A stretch of 64,000 bases of DNA, taken from NCBI RefSeq assembly GCF_000209655.1, contig NC_015458.1, positions 620,001 through 684,000 of the forward strand, in the 5' to 3' direction. The first letter of the stretch is position 1, and each line of letters opens with the position of its first letter. The translations under genes and the position numbers were made by a program. Shown piece by piece: positions 26,952 through 36,590 of the stretch. The DNA is from Pusillimonas sp. T7-7. GTDB taxonomy: Bacteria; Pseudomonadota; Gammaproteobacteria; Burkholderiales; Burkholderiaceae_B. Under the pieces are notes generated by a model that worked only from the letters and a program-made list of their open reading frames with translations, did no database searches and was not told the origin of the DNA.

Positions 26952-28283
26952 ATGAAAGTTACGGTTTTCGGCATAGGTTATGTGGGGCTGACGCAAGCTG
27001 CAGTTCTGGCTGAAGTGGGTCACGACGTGATGTGCGTCGATGTCGATCAGGCTAAAGTCGAGCGGCTCAAGCAAGGTCAGATTCCAATTTTCGAGCCGGG
27101 GCTTGGTCGCCTGGTGCAAGAAAATCACGCTGCGGGTCGCCTCAACTTTACGGTCGACGCGGTTTTGGGTGTGCAGCACGGCGAAGTGCAGTTCATTGCG
27201 GTAGGTACGCCGCCCGATGAAGACGGCTCCGCCGACTTGAAGCAAGTGCTTGCCGTAGCTCAAACCATTGCCCAGCATATGGAAAGCCACCGCATCGTGA
27301 TTGACAAGTCGACGGTGCCCGTGGGTACGGCCGACAAGGTCGCCCAGCGCCTTGCCGATGTGCTGGCTCAGCGGGGGCGCAGCGAGCTGACCTTCGATGT
27401 GGTGTCGAACCCTGAATTCCTGAAAGAGGGCGCCGCTGTCGCTGATTGCATGAGGCCCGACCGCATCATTATTGGTACCAATAGTCATCACGCTGAAAAC
27501 GTCATGCGCGAACTGTACGCGCCGTTCAATCGTAATCACGAAAAAATAATCGTGATGGATGTACACAGCGCCGAGCTGACCAAATACGCGGCCAACTGTA
27601 TGCTGGCCACCAAAATCAGCTTTATGAACGAGATGGCCAATTTGGCGGAAAGGCTGGGCGCCAATATTGAAATGGTGCGCCAGGGCATAGGTTCCGATCC
27701 CCGCATCGGCTATGACTTCATCTATGCCGGTGTCGGTTATGGAGGGTCATGCTTTCCGAAAGATATTCAAGCCCTGATACGTACGGCCGACGGCATTTCT
27801 TTCGATGCCAAAATTCTTAAAGCTGTTGAGGCGCGCAACAACGAACAGAAAATGGTGTTGTTCAGGAAAATCCATCAACACTATCGGGGCGACCTGCAAG
27901 GTAAAATCTTTGCCCTTTGGGGCCTGAGTTTCAAGCCCAATACCGACGACATGCGTGATGCGCCCAGTCGCGTGTTGATGGAGGCGCTATGGGAGGCCGG
28001 GGCCAAAGTACAAGCCTATGATCCCGAAGCCATGAACGAGGCGCGACGTCTGTATGGTGACAGCGCCCAAATGCTGGCCCTGAGCGACACCAAAGAAGCG
28101 GCGCTGGAAGGCGCCGACGCACTGGTCATCGTGACTGACTGGCAGGTTTTCAAGGCGCCGGACTTTGATGGCATCAAAGAGCGGCTTGCCCAACCCGTGG
28201 TATTCGATGGCCGCAATCTGTTTGAGCCGGCCAGAATGAAAGCACGCGGCTTTACCTACTACTCCATCGGTCGTCAGGCGTAA
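26952..28283 (+). CDS. ugd: UDP-glucose 6-dehydrogenase
   Basis: 443-residue enzyme that oxidises UDP-glucose to UDP-glucuronate for capsule, exopolysaccharide or lipid A sugar synthesis. The NAD-binding motif is [13 protein letters not shown]. The catalytic segment [12 protein letters not shown] places the nucleophile at Cys267. FNPEFL-like SNPEFLKEG and the C-terminal UDP-binding fold ([21 protein letters not shown]) are present. GAGGG precedes the ATG. No capsule genes are in this window. A strong terminator follows. Confidence 0.93.
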   Translation: MKVTVFGIGYVGLTQAAVLAEVGHDVMCVDVDQAKVERLKQGQIPIFEPGLGRLVQENHAAGRLNFTVDAVLGVQHGEVQFIAVGTPPDEDGSADLKQVLAVAQTIAQHMESHRIVIDKSTVPVGTADKVAQRLADVLAQRGRSELTFDVVSNPEFLKEGAAVADCMRPDRIIIGTNSHHAENVMRELYAPFNRNHEKIIVMDVHSAELTKYAANCMLATKISFMNEMANLAERLGANIEMVRQGIGSDPRIGYDFIYAGVGYGGSCFPKDIQALIRTADGISFDAKILKAVEARNNEQKMVLFRKIHQHYRGDLQGKIFALWGLSFKPNTDDMRDAPSRVLMEALWEAGAKVQAYDPEAMNEARRLYGDSAQMLALSDTKEAALEGADALVIVTDWQVFKAPDFDGIKERLAQPVVFDGRNLFEPARMKARGFTYYSIGRQA

Positions 28284-28285
28284 AA

Positions 28286-28342
28286 AAACGACTCCTTTCG
28301 GAGCCGTTTTGCAAGGCCGGGTTTTCCGGCCTTTTTTTCCTG
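28286..28342. terminator. Terminator pair between ugd and the TRAP operon
   Basis: Two adjacent hairpins: AAACGACTCC ... GGAGCCGTTTT, and GGCCGG-GTTTT-CCGGCC followed by TTTTTTT. The second is a strong Rho-independent terminator for ugd. The A-rich left side (TAAAAAAAC) lets the first hairpin also stop the convergent TRAP operon. Confidence 0.85.
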
Positions 28343-28352
28343 TATTGCAAGG

Positions 28353-30269
28353 TCAGTACAGGACCTCCGGCAGCCACAAGCCAATTCCAGGGAACATATA
28401 CAGCAGCACAATGGCTATGATCTGTATGCCCATGAATGGCAGCATCCCGGCAAAGATCTGATTCAGTGTTACATGCGGCGGTGATACGCCCTTCAGGTAG
28501 AAGGCCGACATGGCTACAGGCGGCGATAGGAACGCAGTTTGCAGGTTCAAGGCCACCAGCAAACCGAAGAACAGCGGATCGATCTGATAGTGCGCCAGCA
28601 GGGGCAGGAAGATGGGCATGAAAATCACGATGATTTCTGTCCATTCCAGCGGCCAGCCCAGCAAGAAAATAACGATCTGCGCCAGGATCATGAACTCGAC
28701 CGGGGTCAGGTTCATACCCAGCACCCAGTCATTGATGATCGCTTGCCCGCCAAGTAGTGCAAAGGCTGCCGAGAAGATGCTGGACCCGACAAACAGCCAG
28801 CACACCATCGCACTGGTCTTGGCCGCCAGGTATACCGACTCTTTCAGCATTGGTAAATTGAGTCGCCGGTAGGCCAGCGCCAGCAACAGACCGCCGAAGG
28901 AACCCATGGCAGCCGCTTCCGATGGCGTGGCGAAGCCGAACACGATGCTGCCCAGTACCGCCAGAATCATGAGCGCCAGCGGAAAGAACGAGCTGAGCAG
29001 CATCTTGAAGATTTCAAGGCGGGCAAAGGTGAAGATGGCGTAGTAGATCAGTAGCAAGACTGCGCCGACTGCCAGGGTGATCCAGAACGACATCGGAGCG
29101 TCGAGTCTGGCACCAGCTTCTGTTGCAGCTTCAGCGTTGGCTCCTCCTGCTTCAGTGGCACTATCTGCTTCTGCGACGTCAGCCCCAAGAGGTTGGGCGC
29201 CTAGTGGCTCTGCCAGTGTGGCCGAGCCTTCAGGTTCGGCCAAGCCGCCCGAAAACTGAGTTTCGTTGCCCATAGAGAACGAGCCCATTTCGACCAGGCC
29301 GCTATCCTGGACGGGGTCAGGTTCGGTGATAATATCGTAGGTAAGCGCCATGGCTGCTGCAAAGACCAGGGCGGGCAACAGCGCAATGACCATGTTGTAC
29401 ATCAATGTGCTCATGGGTACATTGATGTTGCGCTTGCCTTTCATGGCGCCGAGCAGGCCCGGAATGACACGGTTGCTGATGGAGTTCTTGATGTTTTCGG
29501 CGAACTCGGGCAGTGTTACGCGGCGTTCTTCTTCAGACAGCGGTGGGGCTGATTTGGGGCTGATCTTGGCAACGATCATGATGTAAATGACGTACAGCAG
29601 CGCCAGCATAAGGCCGGGGAAAAAGGCGCCGGCATACAGCTTGACCACTGATACGCCCGCCACAGCGCCATATACGATCAGCAGCACGGAAGGCGGGATC
29701 ATGATGCCCAGGCAGCCGCCCGCAGTGATGGCGCCGGCCGTCAGGCGGACGCTATAGCCTGCCTTCATCATGGCGGGCATCGCCAGCAATCCCATCAGCG
29801 TAACGACCGCGCCCACAATACCCGTTGCAGTCGCAAAGACCGCGCAGGTAATGACGGTAGCAATAGCCAGCGAGCCAGGCAAGCGGGCCATGGCCAGGTG
29901 CATACTTTTGAACAGCCGCTCGACCAGGTTGGCGCGTTCAACCAGATAGCCCATGAAAATGAACAGGGGCACCGCGATCAGCACGTCGTTGGTCATGACG
30001 GCATAGGTACGCAACACCATCAGGTCCAGGGTTTGCTCGATGGCGATCTGCGGCCCCATGCCCCGATAGGCCAGGTAGGTAAACATCACCCCCATGCCCA
30101 TGAGGGTAAAGGCGGTGGGGAAGCCCAGCATGATGGTGACCACGATCAGGCCCAGCATCAGCAGGCCCAGGTGACCGTTGGTGAGATCTGCCGGCGAAGG
30201 CATCAGCACAATCAGGGCGATGACTACGGCCAATAATATAGAGAGGCCGAACCATATCTCTTTTCTCAT
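28353..30269 (-). CDS. TRAP transporter large permease (DctM/FcbT3 type) with long insert
   Basis: 638-residue multi-pass membrane subunit of a TRAP transporter, which imports an organic acid driven by an ion gradient. Typical DctM segments are LGFPTAFTLMGMGVMFTYLA, AVFATATGIVGAVVTLMGLLAMPAM, GGCLGIMIPPSVLLIVYGA and the C-terminal NLQTAFLSPPVAMSAFYLKG. Standard DctM is about 430 residues. Here a charged loop plus a low-complexity Ala/Glu/Gly-rich stretch (about residues 320-395) sits between hydrophobic segments, as in the longer FcbT3/TakM branch. Its start overlaps the small-permease stop (ATGA). Confidence 0.88.
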   Translation of the reverse strand: MRKEIWFGLSILLAVVIALIVLMPSPADLTNGHLGLLMLGLIVVTIMLGFPTAFTLMGMGVMFTYLAYRGMGPQIAIEQTLDLMVLRTYAVMTNDVLIAVPLFIFMGYLVERANLVERLFKSMHLAMARLPGSLAIATVITCAVFATATGIVGAVVTLMGLLAMPAMMKAGYSVRLTAGAITAGGCLGIMIPPSVLLIVYGAVAGVSVVKLYAGAFFPGLMLALLYVIYIMIVAKISPKSAPPLSEEERRVTLPEFAENIKNSISNRVIPGLLGAMKGKRNINVPMSTLMYNMVIALLPALVFAAAMALTYDIITEPDPVQDSGLVEMGSFSMGNETQFSGGLAEPEGSATLAEPLGAQPLGADVAEADSATEAGGANAEAATEAGARLDAPMSFWITLAVGAVLLLIYYAIFTFARLEIFKMLLSSFFPLALMILAVLGSIVFGFATPSEAAAMGSFGGLLLALAYRRLNLPMLKESVYLAAKTSAMVCWLFVGSSIFSAAFALLGGQAIINDWVLGMNLTPVEFMILAQIVIFLLGWPLEWTEIIVIFMPIFLPLLAHYQIDPLFFGLLVALNLQTAFLSPPVAMSAFYLKGVSPPHVTLNQIFAGMLPFMGIQIIAIVLLYMFPGIGLWLPEVLY

Positions 30270-30895
30270 GGTTGCTTCCCTTTTTCTTGTTCAATGACCA
30301 ACTGGTCGAGTTCTTTTATGTCTTTGTCGTCTACGTGCACCATATCTTTGAGTTTTTCCACATCGACTTCTTCGACGTCTTCCTCGCGTTTGGTCCAGTA
30401 GCCTTGTTTCAGACACTGTATGCAATAAACCACTTCAACAAAGCCCTGAAACAGCAAGGCGATGCCGGCGAAGGGGATAATAGCTTTGAAGGGGTAAATC
30501 GGAGGGCCGTCGGCCGTGATGGTCGAGTGTTCGTTGATCATCCAGGATTCGGCGGCGTAGGTGTAGCCGGCCCAGACGAGGGCAATGACGCCCGGAAAGA
30601 AAAACAGAATGTACAAGGTCAGGTCCAGTCCGGCTTGCAGACGGGGCGGAAAAAAGCCGTAAAGCACATCGCCGCGTACGTGCCCGTTCTTGGACAAGGT
30701 GTAAGCGCCTGCCATCATGAACAGCCCGCCGTACATCATGTTCATGGCGTCAAACGACCATGCGTGCGGATTCCCCAGCGCATAGCGTGAAAAGACTTCG
30801 TAGGTGACGAACAGCGTCAATGCCAGGACGAGCCAGCCGAACAGCTGACCGATCCAGGTATTGAACCGATCTATGGTCAATAAAAATTTCTGCAT
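30266..30895 (-). CDS. TRAP transporter small permease (DctQ type)
   Basis: 209-residue DctQ-family protein with four helices (IGQLFGWLVLALTLFVTYEVFSRY is the typical first helix; GGLFMMAGAYTLSKNGHVRGDVLY carries the family HVRGD signature). The C-terminal cytoplasmic tail of about 45 residues is highly charged (KREEDVEEVDVEKLKDMVHVDDKDIKELD) and longer than usual. It lies between the binding protein and the large permease, and a hairpin terminator/attenuator precedes it. Confidence 0.87.
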   Translation of the reverse strand: MQKFLLTIDRFNTWIGQLFGWLVLALTLFVTYEVFSRYALGNPHAWSFDAMNMMYGGLFMMAGAYTLSKNGHVRGDVLYGFFPPRLQAGLDLTLYILFFFPGVIALVWAGYTYAAESWMINEHSTITADGPPIYPFKAIIPFAGIALLFQGFVEVVYCIQCLKQGYWTKREEDVEEVDVEKLKDMVHVDDKDIKELDQLVIEQEKGKQP

Positions 30896-30972
30896 GGTGA
30901 TAACCTGCTGGGGGGGAAACAGCAGGAACGAGCCCGGTAGATGCCCCGTCCCTGCGTAGCCGATTTAAAAAC

Positions 30973-30997
30973 ACCACCCGTGCTGCTTATGGGTGGT
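30973..30997 (-). terminator. Intercistronic terminator/attenuator after the TRAP binding-protein gene
   Basis: On the minus strand, stem ACCACCC / GGGTGGT with an 11-nt loop is followed by GTTTTT, 21 bp after the binding-protein stop and before the two permease genes. It probably reduces permease expression relative to the binding protein. Confidence 0.65.
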
Positions 30998-31017
30998 ATT
31001 GTTGGGTGCGTATCGGC

Positions 31018-32172
31018 TTAGCTCTTGTTTTGAGCGGCTTTGCGGTAGTGGTTGTAGGCCATGCGCCGATTATTGTTGGTGTCCATGTCCCATGCTACAG
31101 CGCGTTTGGCAAAGGTTCGTTGCGACTCTTCAATTTTCTTGAACATGGGGTTGGTTTTGGCTTTCTCGTCGATGATCTTGTCCCAGACTACAAGCTGTTC
31201 TTGCAAGATGGCATCGGGTGTCTTGTAGAACTTGACGCCGTCTTCTTGCAGCTTGATGTAGTCCTCGGAATAGCGGCTGACCGCTTTCCATGACATGTCG
31301 GCCGATGCGGCCTCAACCGCGTTGGCAATAATGGCCTTCATCTTGTCGGGCAAGGCGTTGTACTTGTCTTTATTGAAGGTGATCTCGAAGGTTTCCGACG
31401 ACTGGTGGAAGCTTTGCAGCATGCACACTTTGGATACGTCGGGAAAGCCCAGCAGGCGGTCGGACGAGGCATTGTTGAACTCGGCGCCGTCAAGCAGTCC
31501 GCGATCAAGCGCCGGAACGATTTCACCGCCGGGCAGGGCGTTAACCGCGGCGCCCATGGCTGTGAACAAGTCAATGGCCAGACCGTTGGTGCGGAACTTC
31601 AGGCCTTTAAGGTCTTCAGTCTTGGTAATGGGGTTTTTGAACCAACCGAATGCCTGGGTGGGCATGGGGCCGCTAAGGAAGGTGACGACGTTGCCGCCGA
31701 TTTCGGCATACAGTTCGTCGAGCAGCTCTTTACCGCCGCCGTATTTGTGCCAGGCCAGGACCATATTGGCGTCCATGCCATAGGCGGGGCCCGATGAATA
31801 CAGAGCCAGAGCGTTCTGTTTGCCGTAGTTGTAACCCAGCACTCCGTGGCCGCCGTCGAGCGTGCCTTTGGAAACAGCGTCGAGCAGGGCGAAGGCGGGA
31901 ACCACCGCACCGGCGGGCAAGACTTCGATCTTGAGCTCGCCGCCTGTCATGTCGTTGACTTTTTTGGCGAAATCAAGGGCATATTCGTGGAAGATATCGA
32001 CTGTTGGCCACGTGCTCTGGAATCTGAGGTTGGTGGGCGCCTGTGCGCTGACAATCGAAGGGAAACCCATTCCTACCGCAGCGGCTGTGCCGGCTGCTGC
32101 TCCACCTAGAAACTGGCGGCGCGACGATTTGGGCTGGACGGATTTGGCGTCCACTTTTGCACTACTTTTCAT
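31018..32172 (-). CDS. TRAP transporter periplasmic binding protein (DctP, TakP/FcbT1-like)
   Basis: 384-residue binding protein with a twin-arginine signal peptide (SSRRQFLGGAAAGTAAAVGMG). The mature part begins LRFQSTWPTVDIFHEYALDFAKKVNDMTGGELKIEVLPAG, typical of the TakP/FcbT1 branch that binds 2-oxo acids or aromatic/mannitol-like carboxylates. GLKFRTNGLAIDLFTAMGAAVNALPGGEIVPALDRG contains the arginine that binds the substrate carboxylate in DctP folds. The start MKSSAK has GGAG 7 bp upstream; a longer frame to 32226 would precede the Tat motif unusually. Confidence 0.88.
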   Translation of the reverse strand: MKSSAKVDAKSVQPKSSRRQFLGGAAAGTAAAVGMGFPSIVSAQAPTNLRFQSTWPTVDIFHEYALDFAKKVNDMTGGELKIEVLPAGAVVPAFALLDAVSKGTLDGGHGVLGYNYGKQNALALYSSGPAYGMDANMVLAWHKYGGGKELLDELYAEIGGNVVTFLSGPMPTQAFGWFKNPITKTEDLKGLKFRTNGLAIDLFTAMGAAVNALPGGEIVPALDRGLLDGAEFNNASSDRLLGFPDVSKVCMLQSFHQSSETFEITFNKDKYNALPDKMKAIIANAVEAASADMSWKAVSRYSEDYIKLQEDGVKFYKTPDAILQEQLVVWDKIIDEKAKTNPMFKKIEESQRTFAKRAVAWDMDTNNNRRMAYNHYRKAAQNKS

Positions 32173-32226
32173 TTGTGTCTCCTGGCTTTTATACGATGAC
32201 GTTTTGTTGATTGCAACAAAATACAA

Positions 32227-32679
32227 ACTCTCAACTGCCGGTGCTTTTATAGGCTATACACATACGCACGTCAACAAGTTGTAAGCTGGAAAAAAACTTG
32301 CCATATGCATTGATTTAAGCGGCTGATAAGCTGAAAAAACCCAGTGTTTATGCGGGGTTAGTGAACTATTCAGAATAAATAATTTTAGGTTTAAATTGTT
32401 TTTTCAAGATTGGCGAGCAGGGTTATCACGTAGTATTTTTTGTCAGTTTTTTGTTTGCTCAAGTGCTTGTCAACCGTATTTCACCACTCCTGTATGAAAC
32501 CGGTTTACTCATCGGTGGCGGTGTTAAGCTGCCTTTCAGCGAACTTTGACGCTCCGATCTCGGGAATATCGCGATCAGGCCTGTCCGTAGCAATACAGCC
32601 GTGCCGTCTGCACATCTTTTATACGAAATGGGCTAGGATTTGGCCAAGTTGTTCATTAAGGATAGAGGAGTGGTGGGCA
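32227..32679. other. Intergenic region, no gene recognised
   Basis: About 450 bp, AT-rich in its left half, between the divergent TRAP operon and the small membrane protein gene. It should hold both promoters. I see no RNA gene, repeat or convincing operator. An open frame (32440-32679) continues in phase into the next gene but has no protein-like features. Confidence 0.5.
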
Positions 32680-33030
32680 ATGTACGAATCAAAAACTGAG
32701 CGTTTACTGCATACGCGCGAATTTACGCATCGGGTTCTGGCACATGTCGGGCTTGCACTGCTTGTCGTTGGATTCACCTTATCCATAGGCGTGCTGGGGC
32801 ACCTGCTGTTGGAACCTGTCGAATGGCATGACGCCATCCTGAACACGGCCTTGATTCTTTCCGGCATCGGCCCTTATATCGTGCCGGCCAGCGTAATGGG
32901 AAAGATCTTCTTTGCGTTCTATAGCATTTTGGTGGGCCTGGTTTTTGTTGCCACGCTGGGCTTGGTGCTGGCCCCATTGGCTCATCGCATCATTCATAAG
33001 TTCCACCTTGATGAAAACAATGACGACTAG
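32680..33030 (+). CDS. Two-TM pore-domain-like membrane protein
   Basis: 116-residue membrane protein with two long helices (VLAHVGLALLVVGFTLSIGVLGHLLL; KIFFAFYSILVGLVFVATLGLVLAPLAHRI). The connecting segment SGIGPYIVPASVMGKIFFAFYSILVG matches the layout of the pore loop and inner helix of two-TM potassium channels (T.GYGD..P....GK.F...Y...G). The selectivity filter, however, reads GIGPY rather than GYGD. It is therefore a channel-like protein with unknown or lost selectivity. GAGGAG upstream supports the ATG at 32680. No partner gene. Confidence 0.65.
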   Translation: MYESKTERLLHTREFTHRVLAHVGLALLVVGFTLSIGVLGHLLLEPVEWHDAILNTALILSGIGPYIVPASVMGKIFFAFYSILVGLVFVATLGLVLAPLAHRIIHKFHLDENNDD

Positions 33031-33144
33031 GGCCTGTTAACACTATTCAATTAGGTGCCAGAGGCCACCCGTTGCAAAAGGGCTGCTTGAAGTCCTGGTA
33101 TCGTTGCCGTCAGCGTGTAAACTTGCAGGTTTTGTCCCGACGCT

Positions 33145-33918
33145 ATGGCGCAAGAACTGCCACGACGCACAGGTTTTAGCGGGCCGGCGCTCATTCGCCT
33201 GCTGGTCAGCCTGAATGACGCCGACATACTCGAGCCCGCACAATCTATTTCAGACCGCCTGAGCCAGTGGCTGGGCTGGTCTGAAGCTATCGCTTTGGCT
33301 TCGGCATTGGGGGCCGCGGCGCCGGCAGTTTTCTCCAAGGCCTCCCGGCTGGATGAGGAACGGGAATATAACCGTGTCCGGAAAGTATTGGGCGATGCGA
33401 TCGCCGGCATCAACACGCCAGCGCCCGCCAGGCATCGAGCAAGACAGTCATCTGCCGTCCATGACAAAGCTGTAGCAGTGGACACCGTGGAGTTCTCGAC
33501 CTACCGTCAACGCTATGTTTCGCTGCAGCAAAACATGGAAACCCGCTGTACCGAGCTACGTGGGCGCTTGCGTACGACGCTGGCCACTATGTCGCCCGAC
33601 ATGGCCCGCCTGGCTGCTGTGGATGCCGTGATGGAGCAGGCCTTGAATGAACGTGAGTTCTGTGTGCTGGCCCGCGTGCCGGTTTTGCTGGAAACCCGTT
33701 TCAAGCGCTTGAAGCAAGTGGCCTTGGAGCCGCCAGCTGATGAATCTGCAGCCGGACTATCCCCGGCGAATCGGGCCAACTCCTGGCTGGATGTGTTCCA
33801 CCAGGACATGCAGAGCGTATTATTCGCCGAGCTGGATATTCGTTTACAACCGGCTCAAGGGCTGCTGGCGGCCCTGGGGCCGGTTAATACTGATCAAGGA
33901 GATCGCGTCGGGGCCTGA
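33145..33918 (+). CDS. DUF3348 family protein
   Basis: 257-residue soluble, mostly helical protein of the DUF3348 family. The N-terminal ARTGFSGP-like segment (PRRTGFSGPALIRLLVSL) and LSQWLGWSEAIALASAL are conserved parts. The C-terminal NSWLDVFHQDMQSVLFAELDIRLQPAQGLLAAL suggests a protein-interaction helix bundle. It is the first gene of a four-gene cluster with a MotA/ExbB-like long-coil protein, an OmpA/MotB-like protein and a DUF2894 protein. No function is known; from context it is probably a cytoplasmic component of that complex. Confidence 0.8.
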   Translation: MAQELPRRTGFSGPALIRLLVSLNDADILEPAQSISDRLSQWLGWSEAIALASALGAAAPAVFSKASRLDEEREYNRVRKVLGDAIAGINTPAPARHRARQSSAVHDKAVAVDTVEFSTYRQRYVSLQQNMETRCTELRGRLRTTLATMSPDMARLAAVDAVMEQALNEREFCVLARVPVLLETRFKRLKQVALEPPADESAAGLSPANRANSWLDVFHQDMQSVLFAELDIRLQPAQGLLAALGPVNTDQGDRVGA

Positions 33919-33948
33919 ACATGCCCTGGCCCGCCAACCCCCAAGCTT

Positions 33949-35922
33949 ATGAATCGACTTCTTCATTTTCTTATATTTGCCGCAGGGCTTGCGGCAGCCT
34001 GCTGGATAGGCGCCCACTACCTTGCCTCGAACCCCTTGGCGCTGGCTGTCACTGCTCTTATTGTGGTGGTTTATCTGGCTGGCGCGACGGAGCTGTTTCG
34101 CTATCAACAGGCCACTACGTCTTTGGCGCGGGCACTGACAGACTTGTCCGAAGTTCCGCATAGTCTGAGTGAATGGCTGGATACTGTGCCTTCAGCGCTG
34201 AGGGTGCAAGTCAGCCAGCGCATTCACGGAGAACGGACAGGCCTGCCCAGGCCGGTGCTGACTCCCTATCTGGTCGGTTTACTGGTATTGCTGGGCATGC
34301 TGGGTACCTTTTTAGGGATGGTCGCGACTTTGCGAGGAACCGGGCTGGCACTGGAAAGCTCAACCGATCTGGCTGCCATACGCGCGTCGCTGGCCGCTCC
34401 TGTCCAGGGCCTGGGCTTTGCGTTCGGAACGTCAGTGGCGGGGGTGGCCACCTCGGCGATGCTGGGCTTGCTGTCCGCCTTGTGTACCCGAGACCGGATC
34501 CGCGCGGCGCAAGCGCTGGATGCCAAGATAGCAAGCACCTTGCGTGTTCATTCGCCGGCTCATCAGCGCGAAGAAGGCTTCAAGCTAGTGCAGCAGCAAA
34601 CGCTTGGCATGAGCGCCGTAGCCGACAAGCTACAGGCCATGATGACAGCCATGGAGCGACACAACCAAAGCCTGAATGAACAATTGGAAGCTCGCCAGGA
34701 ACAATTCCACGAGAAAACCGAAGCCGCATACCTGCGTCTTGCCGCTTCGGTGGAACAATCATTGAAGGAAAGCGTTACTGAAGGCGTACACAGTGCGGGC
34801 GCGGCCATTCAGCCGCTGGTTGAAAAAACGATGTCCGGCCTGACGCGTGACACCGCCGCCTTGCACGACACGATTACGCAAGCAGTGCAGCAGCAGCTGG
34901 CTGGCGTGACGCAGGTTTTTGAACAGCGCTCGCTCAGTATGCTGGACGACGTCTCGGCTCGCATGGACAGCACGGTAGGCGATTTGCTAGCTGCTTGGGA
35001 ACAGACTGTTGCCACACAGCAGGAAGCGGGTGCGAAGCTCGCAGCCGACAACCAGCACGCTTTGACTGCCGCTGTGTCCGCCCTGGAGCAGCAGGCTGTT
35101 TCGCTTGTAAATACGGTGGGTCAGTCGCATCAGGATCTGCAGGCCGGCCTGGCAAATCAGGACGAAAAGCGCTTGAAGGCCTGGACGAGCTCTTTGTCTG
35201 AAACTGCCGCTGCGTTGCGCAAGCAGTGGGAGGAAGCTGGGGAACAGGCAAAAATCCAGCAGCAGGAAATCTGCAAAGTGTTGAGCCAAACCGCCAACGA
35301 TATTTCCACGCAAACCAGGGCGCATGCCGACAGCGCCATTGCCGAAATGACGAAGCTGGCCCAGCAAGCCGGTGAAGCGCCCAAGGCGGCAGCAGGTCTG
35401 GTTGCAGAAGTGCGCCAGGCTTTTTCCGACAGCATGGCTCGCGACAACTCCATGCTGGATGAACGCAATCGCTTGCTGGAAACCTCGGCAAGCCTGCTGG
35501 ACGCCATGCAGCAGGCTTCGTCTGAACAGCGTGAGGCCATCGATGCCTTGGTGCATAAGTCCGCTGACGTGCTTGAGCGTGTGGGCGCCCGATTTACCGA
35601 TCAGGCCCGAACTGAGTCTGAAAGGCTTGCCGACGCTGCCAGCCAGATCACAGGCAGCGCGGTCGAGGTAGCCAGCCTGGGCGAGGCATTCGGCGCCGCC
35701 GTACACCTGTTCGGCGAATCGAATGCCGCTTTGATCGAACATCTGCAGCGTATCGAAGCCGTATTGGAAAAATCCATCACACGCAGCGACGAGCAGCTGG
35801 CCTACTACGTGGCGCAGGCAAAAGAAGTGATCGATTTGAGTGTGATGTCGCAAAAGCAGATCATCGAAGAGCTGCAGCATGCAGCGGGAAAACGGCCCTC
35901 TTCTGATTCGGTGCCGGCATGA
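33949..35922 (+). CDS. DUF802 MotA/ExbB-like membrane protein with very long coiled-coil tail
   Basis: 657-residue protein. Four helices lie in the first 180 residues: about 5-23, 30-48, 105-127 (LVGLLVLLGMLGTFLGMVATL) and 154-178 (GLGFAFGTSVAGVATSAMLGLLSAL). TM3-TM4 match the core of MotA/TolQ/ExbB ion-driven stators. The remaining 470 residues are an almost uninterrupted Ala/Gln/Glu-rich coiled coil reaching into the cytoplasm, the same architecture as ZorA of the Zorya anti-phage system. Its stop overlaps the start of the OmpA-like gene (ATGA), the expected stator partner. Family DUF802; function unknown. A motor role is inferred from architecture. Confidence 0.8.
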   Translation: MNRLLHFLIFAAGLAAACWIGAHYLASNPLALAVTALIVVVYLAGATELFRYQQATTSLARALTDLSEVPHSLSEWLDTVPSALRVQVSQRIHGERTGLPRPVLTPYLVGLLVLLGMLGTFLGMVATLRGTGLALESSTDLAAIRASLAAPVQGLGFAFGTSVAGVATSAMLGLLSALCTRDRIRAAQALDAKIASTLRVHSPAHQREEGFKLVQQQTLGMSAVADKLQAMMTAMERHNQSLNEQLEARQEQFHEKTEAAYLRLAASVEQSLKESVTEGVHSAGAAIQPLVEKTMSGLTRDTAALHDTITQAVQQQLAGVTQVFEQRSLSMLDDVSARMDSTVGDLLAAWEQTVATQQEAGAKLAADNQHALTAAVSALEQQAVSLVNTVGQSHQDLQAGLANQDEKRLKAWTSSLSETAAALRKQWEEAGEQAKIQQQEICKVLSQTANDISTQTRAHADSAIAEMTKLAQQAGEAPKAAAGLVAEVRQAFSDSMARDNSMLDERNRLLETSASLLDAMQQASSEQREAIDALVHKSADVLERVGARFTDQARTESERLADAASQITGSAVEVASLGEAFGAAVHLFGESNAALIEHLQRIEAVLEKSITRSDEQLAYYVAQAKEVIDLSVMSQKQIIEELQHAAGKRPSSDSVPA

Positions 35923-36590
35923 ACGACGAACTGGACACCGGCATTGAACCTGCTGCACCCGTATGGGCGGTTTTCGGTGATTTGATGTCTGTGCTGCTGG
36001 GTGCGTTTGTTCTTGTTCTGGTGGGAGCCATCGGGCTGCAGCTGGAGCTGTCGGCCAAGCTGGAAGAAGAGGTGCTGCATCGTCAGGAAGAAACGCAGCG
36101 TCGTATTAGCCTGGAGCAGGCGCTGGCCAGGCCGCTGGCCGAGGGTAGCGTGACCCTCATCGACGGACGCATAGGCATCAGCGGCAGCGTGCTGTTTGCA
36201 TTGAACTCAGCGCAATTGCAAGCCGAGGGCCACGATGTGCTTGAGTCGCTGGTTGCGCCGCTAAGCGATTATCTTCAGTCCCACGATCAAATCCTGATGG
36301 TTAGCGGCTTTACTGATGACCAGCAAGTGCTGCAGGGCAACCGCCGGTTTGACGACAACTGGGATCTGTCGGCCCAGCGTGCCTTGACCGTTACGCGGGC
36401 CCTGATTGCTGCAGGTATTCCATCGTCATCGGTATTTGCCGCGGCTTTTGGCGCTGAACAGCCAGTTGCTTCCAATGCCGATGAACAAGGGCGAGCCAAG
36501 AACCGGCGGGTGGAGATTTCGCCGGTGCCCAGCATGTCGGCTGCTGCGGCATTATCGGTTGCGCCCGGTGTAGAGCCGGCCGATGAGTAA
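35919..36590 (+). CDS. MotB/ZorB-like OmpA-domain protein
   Basis: 223-residue protein. A short cytoplasmic N-terminus and one membrane helix (about 18-40, FGDLMSVLLGAFVLVLVGAIG) carry Asp21 at the position of the proton-accepting Asp of MotB. Then come a short coil and a periplasmic OmpA-like peptidoglycan-binding domain (about 75-205) with SGFTDDQQV, LSAQRALTVTRALIAAGI and GRAKNRRVEI. This is the MotB/PomB/ZorB plan. It overlaps the DUF802 gene by 4 bp and the DUF2894 gene by 8 bp, indicating a coupled operon. Confidence 0.85.
   Translation: MNDELDTGIEPAAPVWAVFGDLMSVLLGAFVLVLVGAIGLQLELSAKLEEEVLHRQEETQRRISLEQALARPLAEGSVTLIDGRIGISGSVLFALNSAQLQAEGHDVLESLVAPLSDYLQSHDQILMVSGFTDDQQVLQGNRRFDDNWDLSAQRALTVTRALIAAGIPSSSVFAAAFGAEQPVASNADEQGRAKNRRVEISPVPSMSAAAALSVAPGVEPADE

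Noticed and set aside
34987..35958. 323-codon minus-strand frame across the DUF802 gene
   Set aside because: Antisense shadow of the coiled-coil region; composition (Cys/His/Gln-rich) is typical of a shadow.
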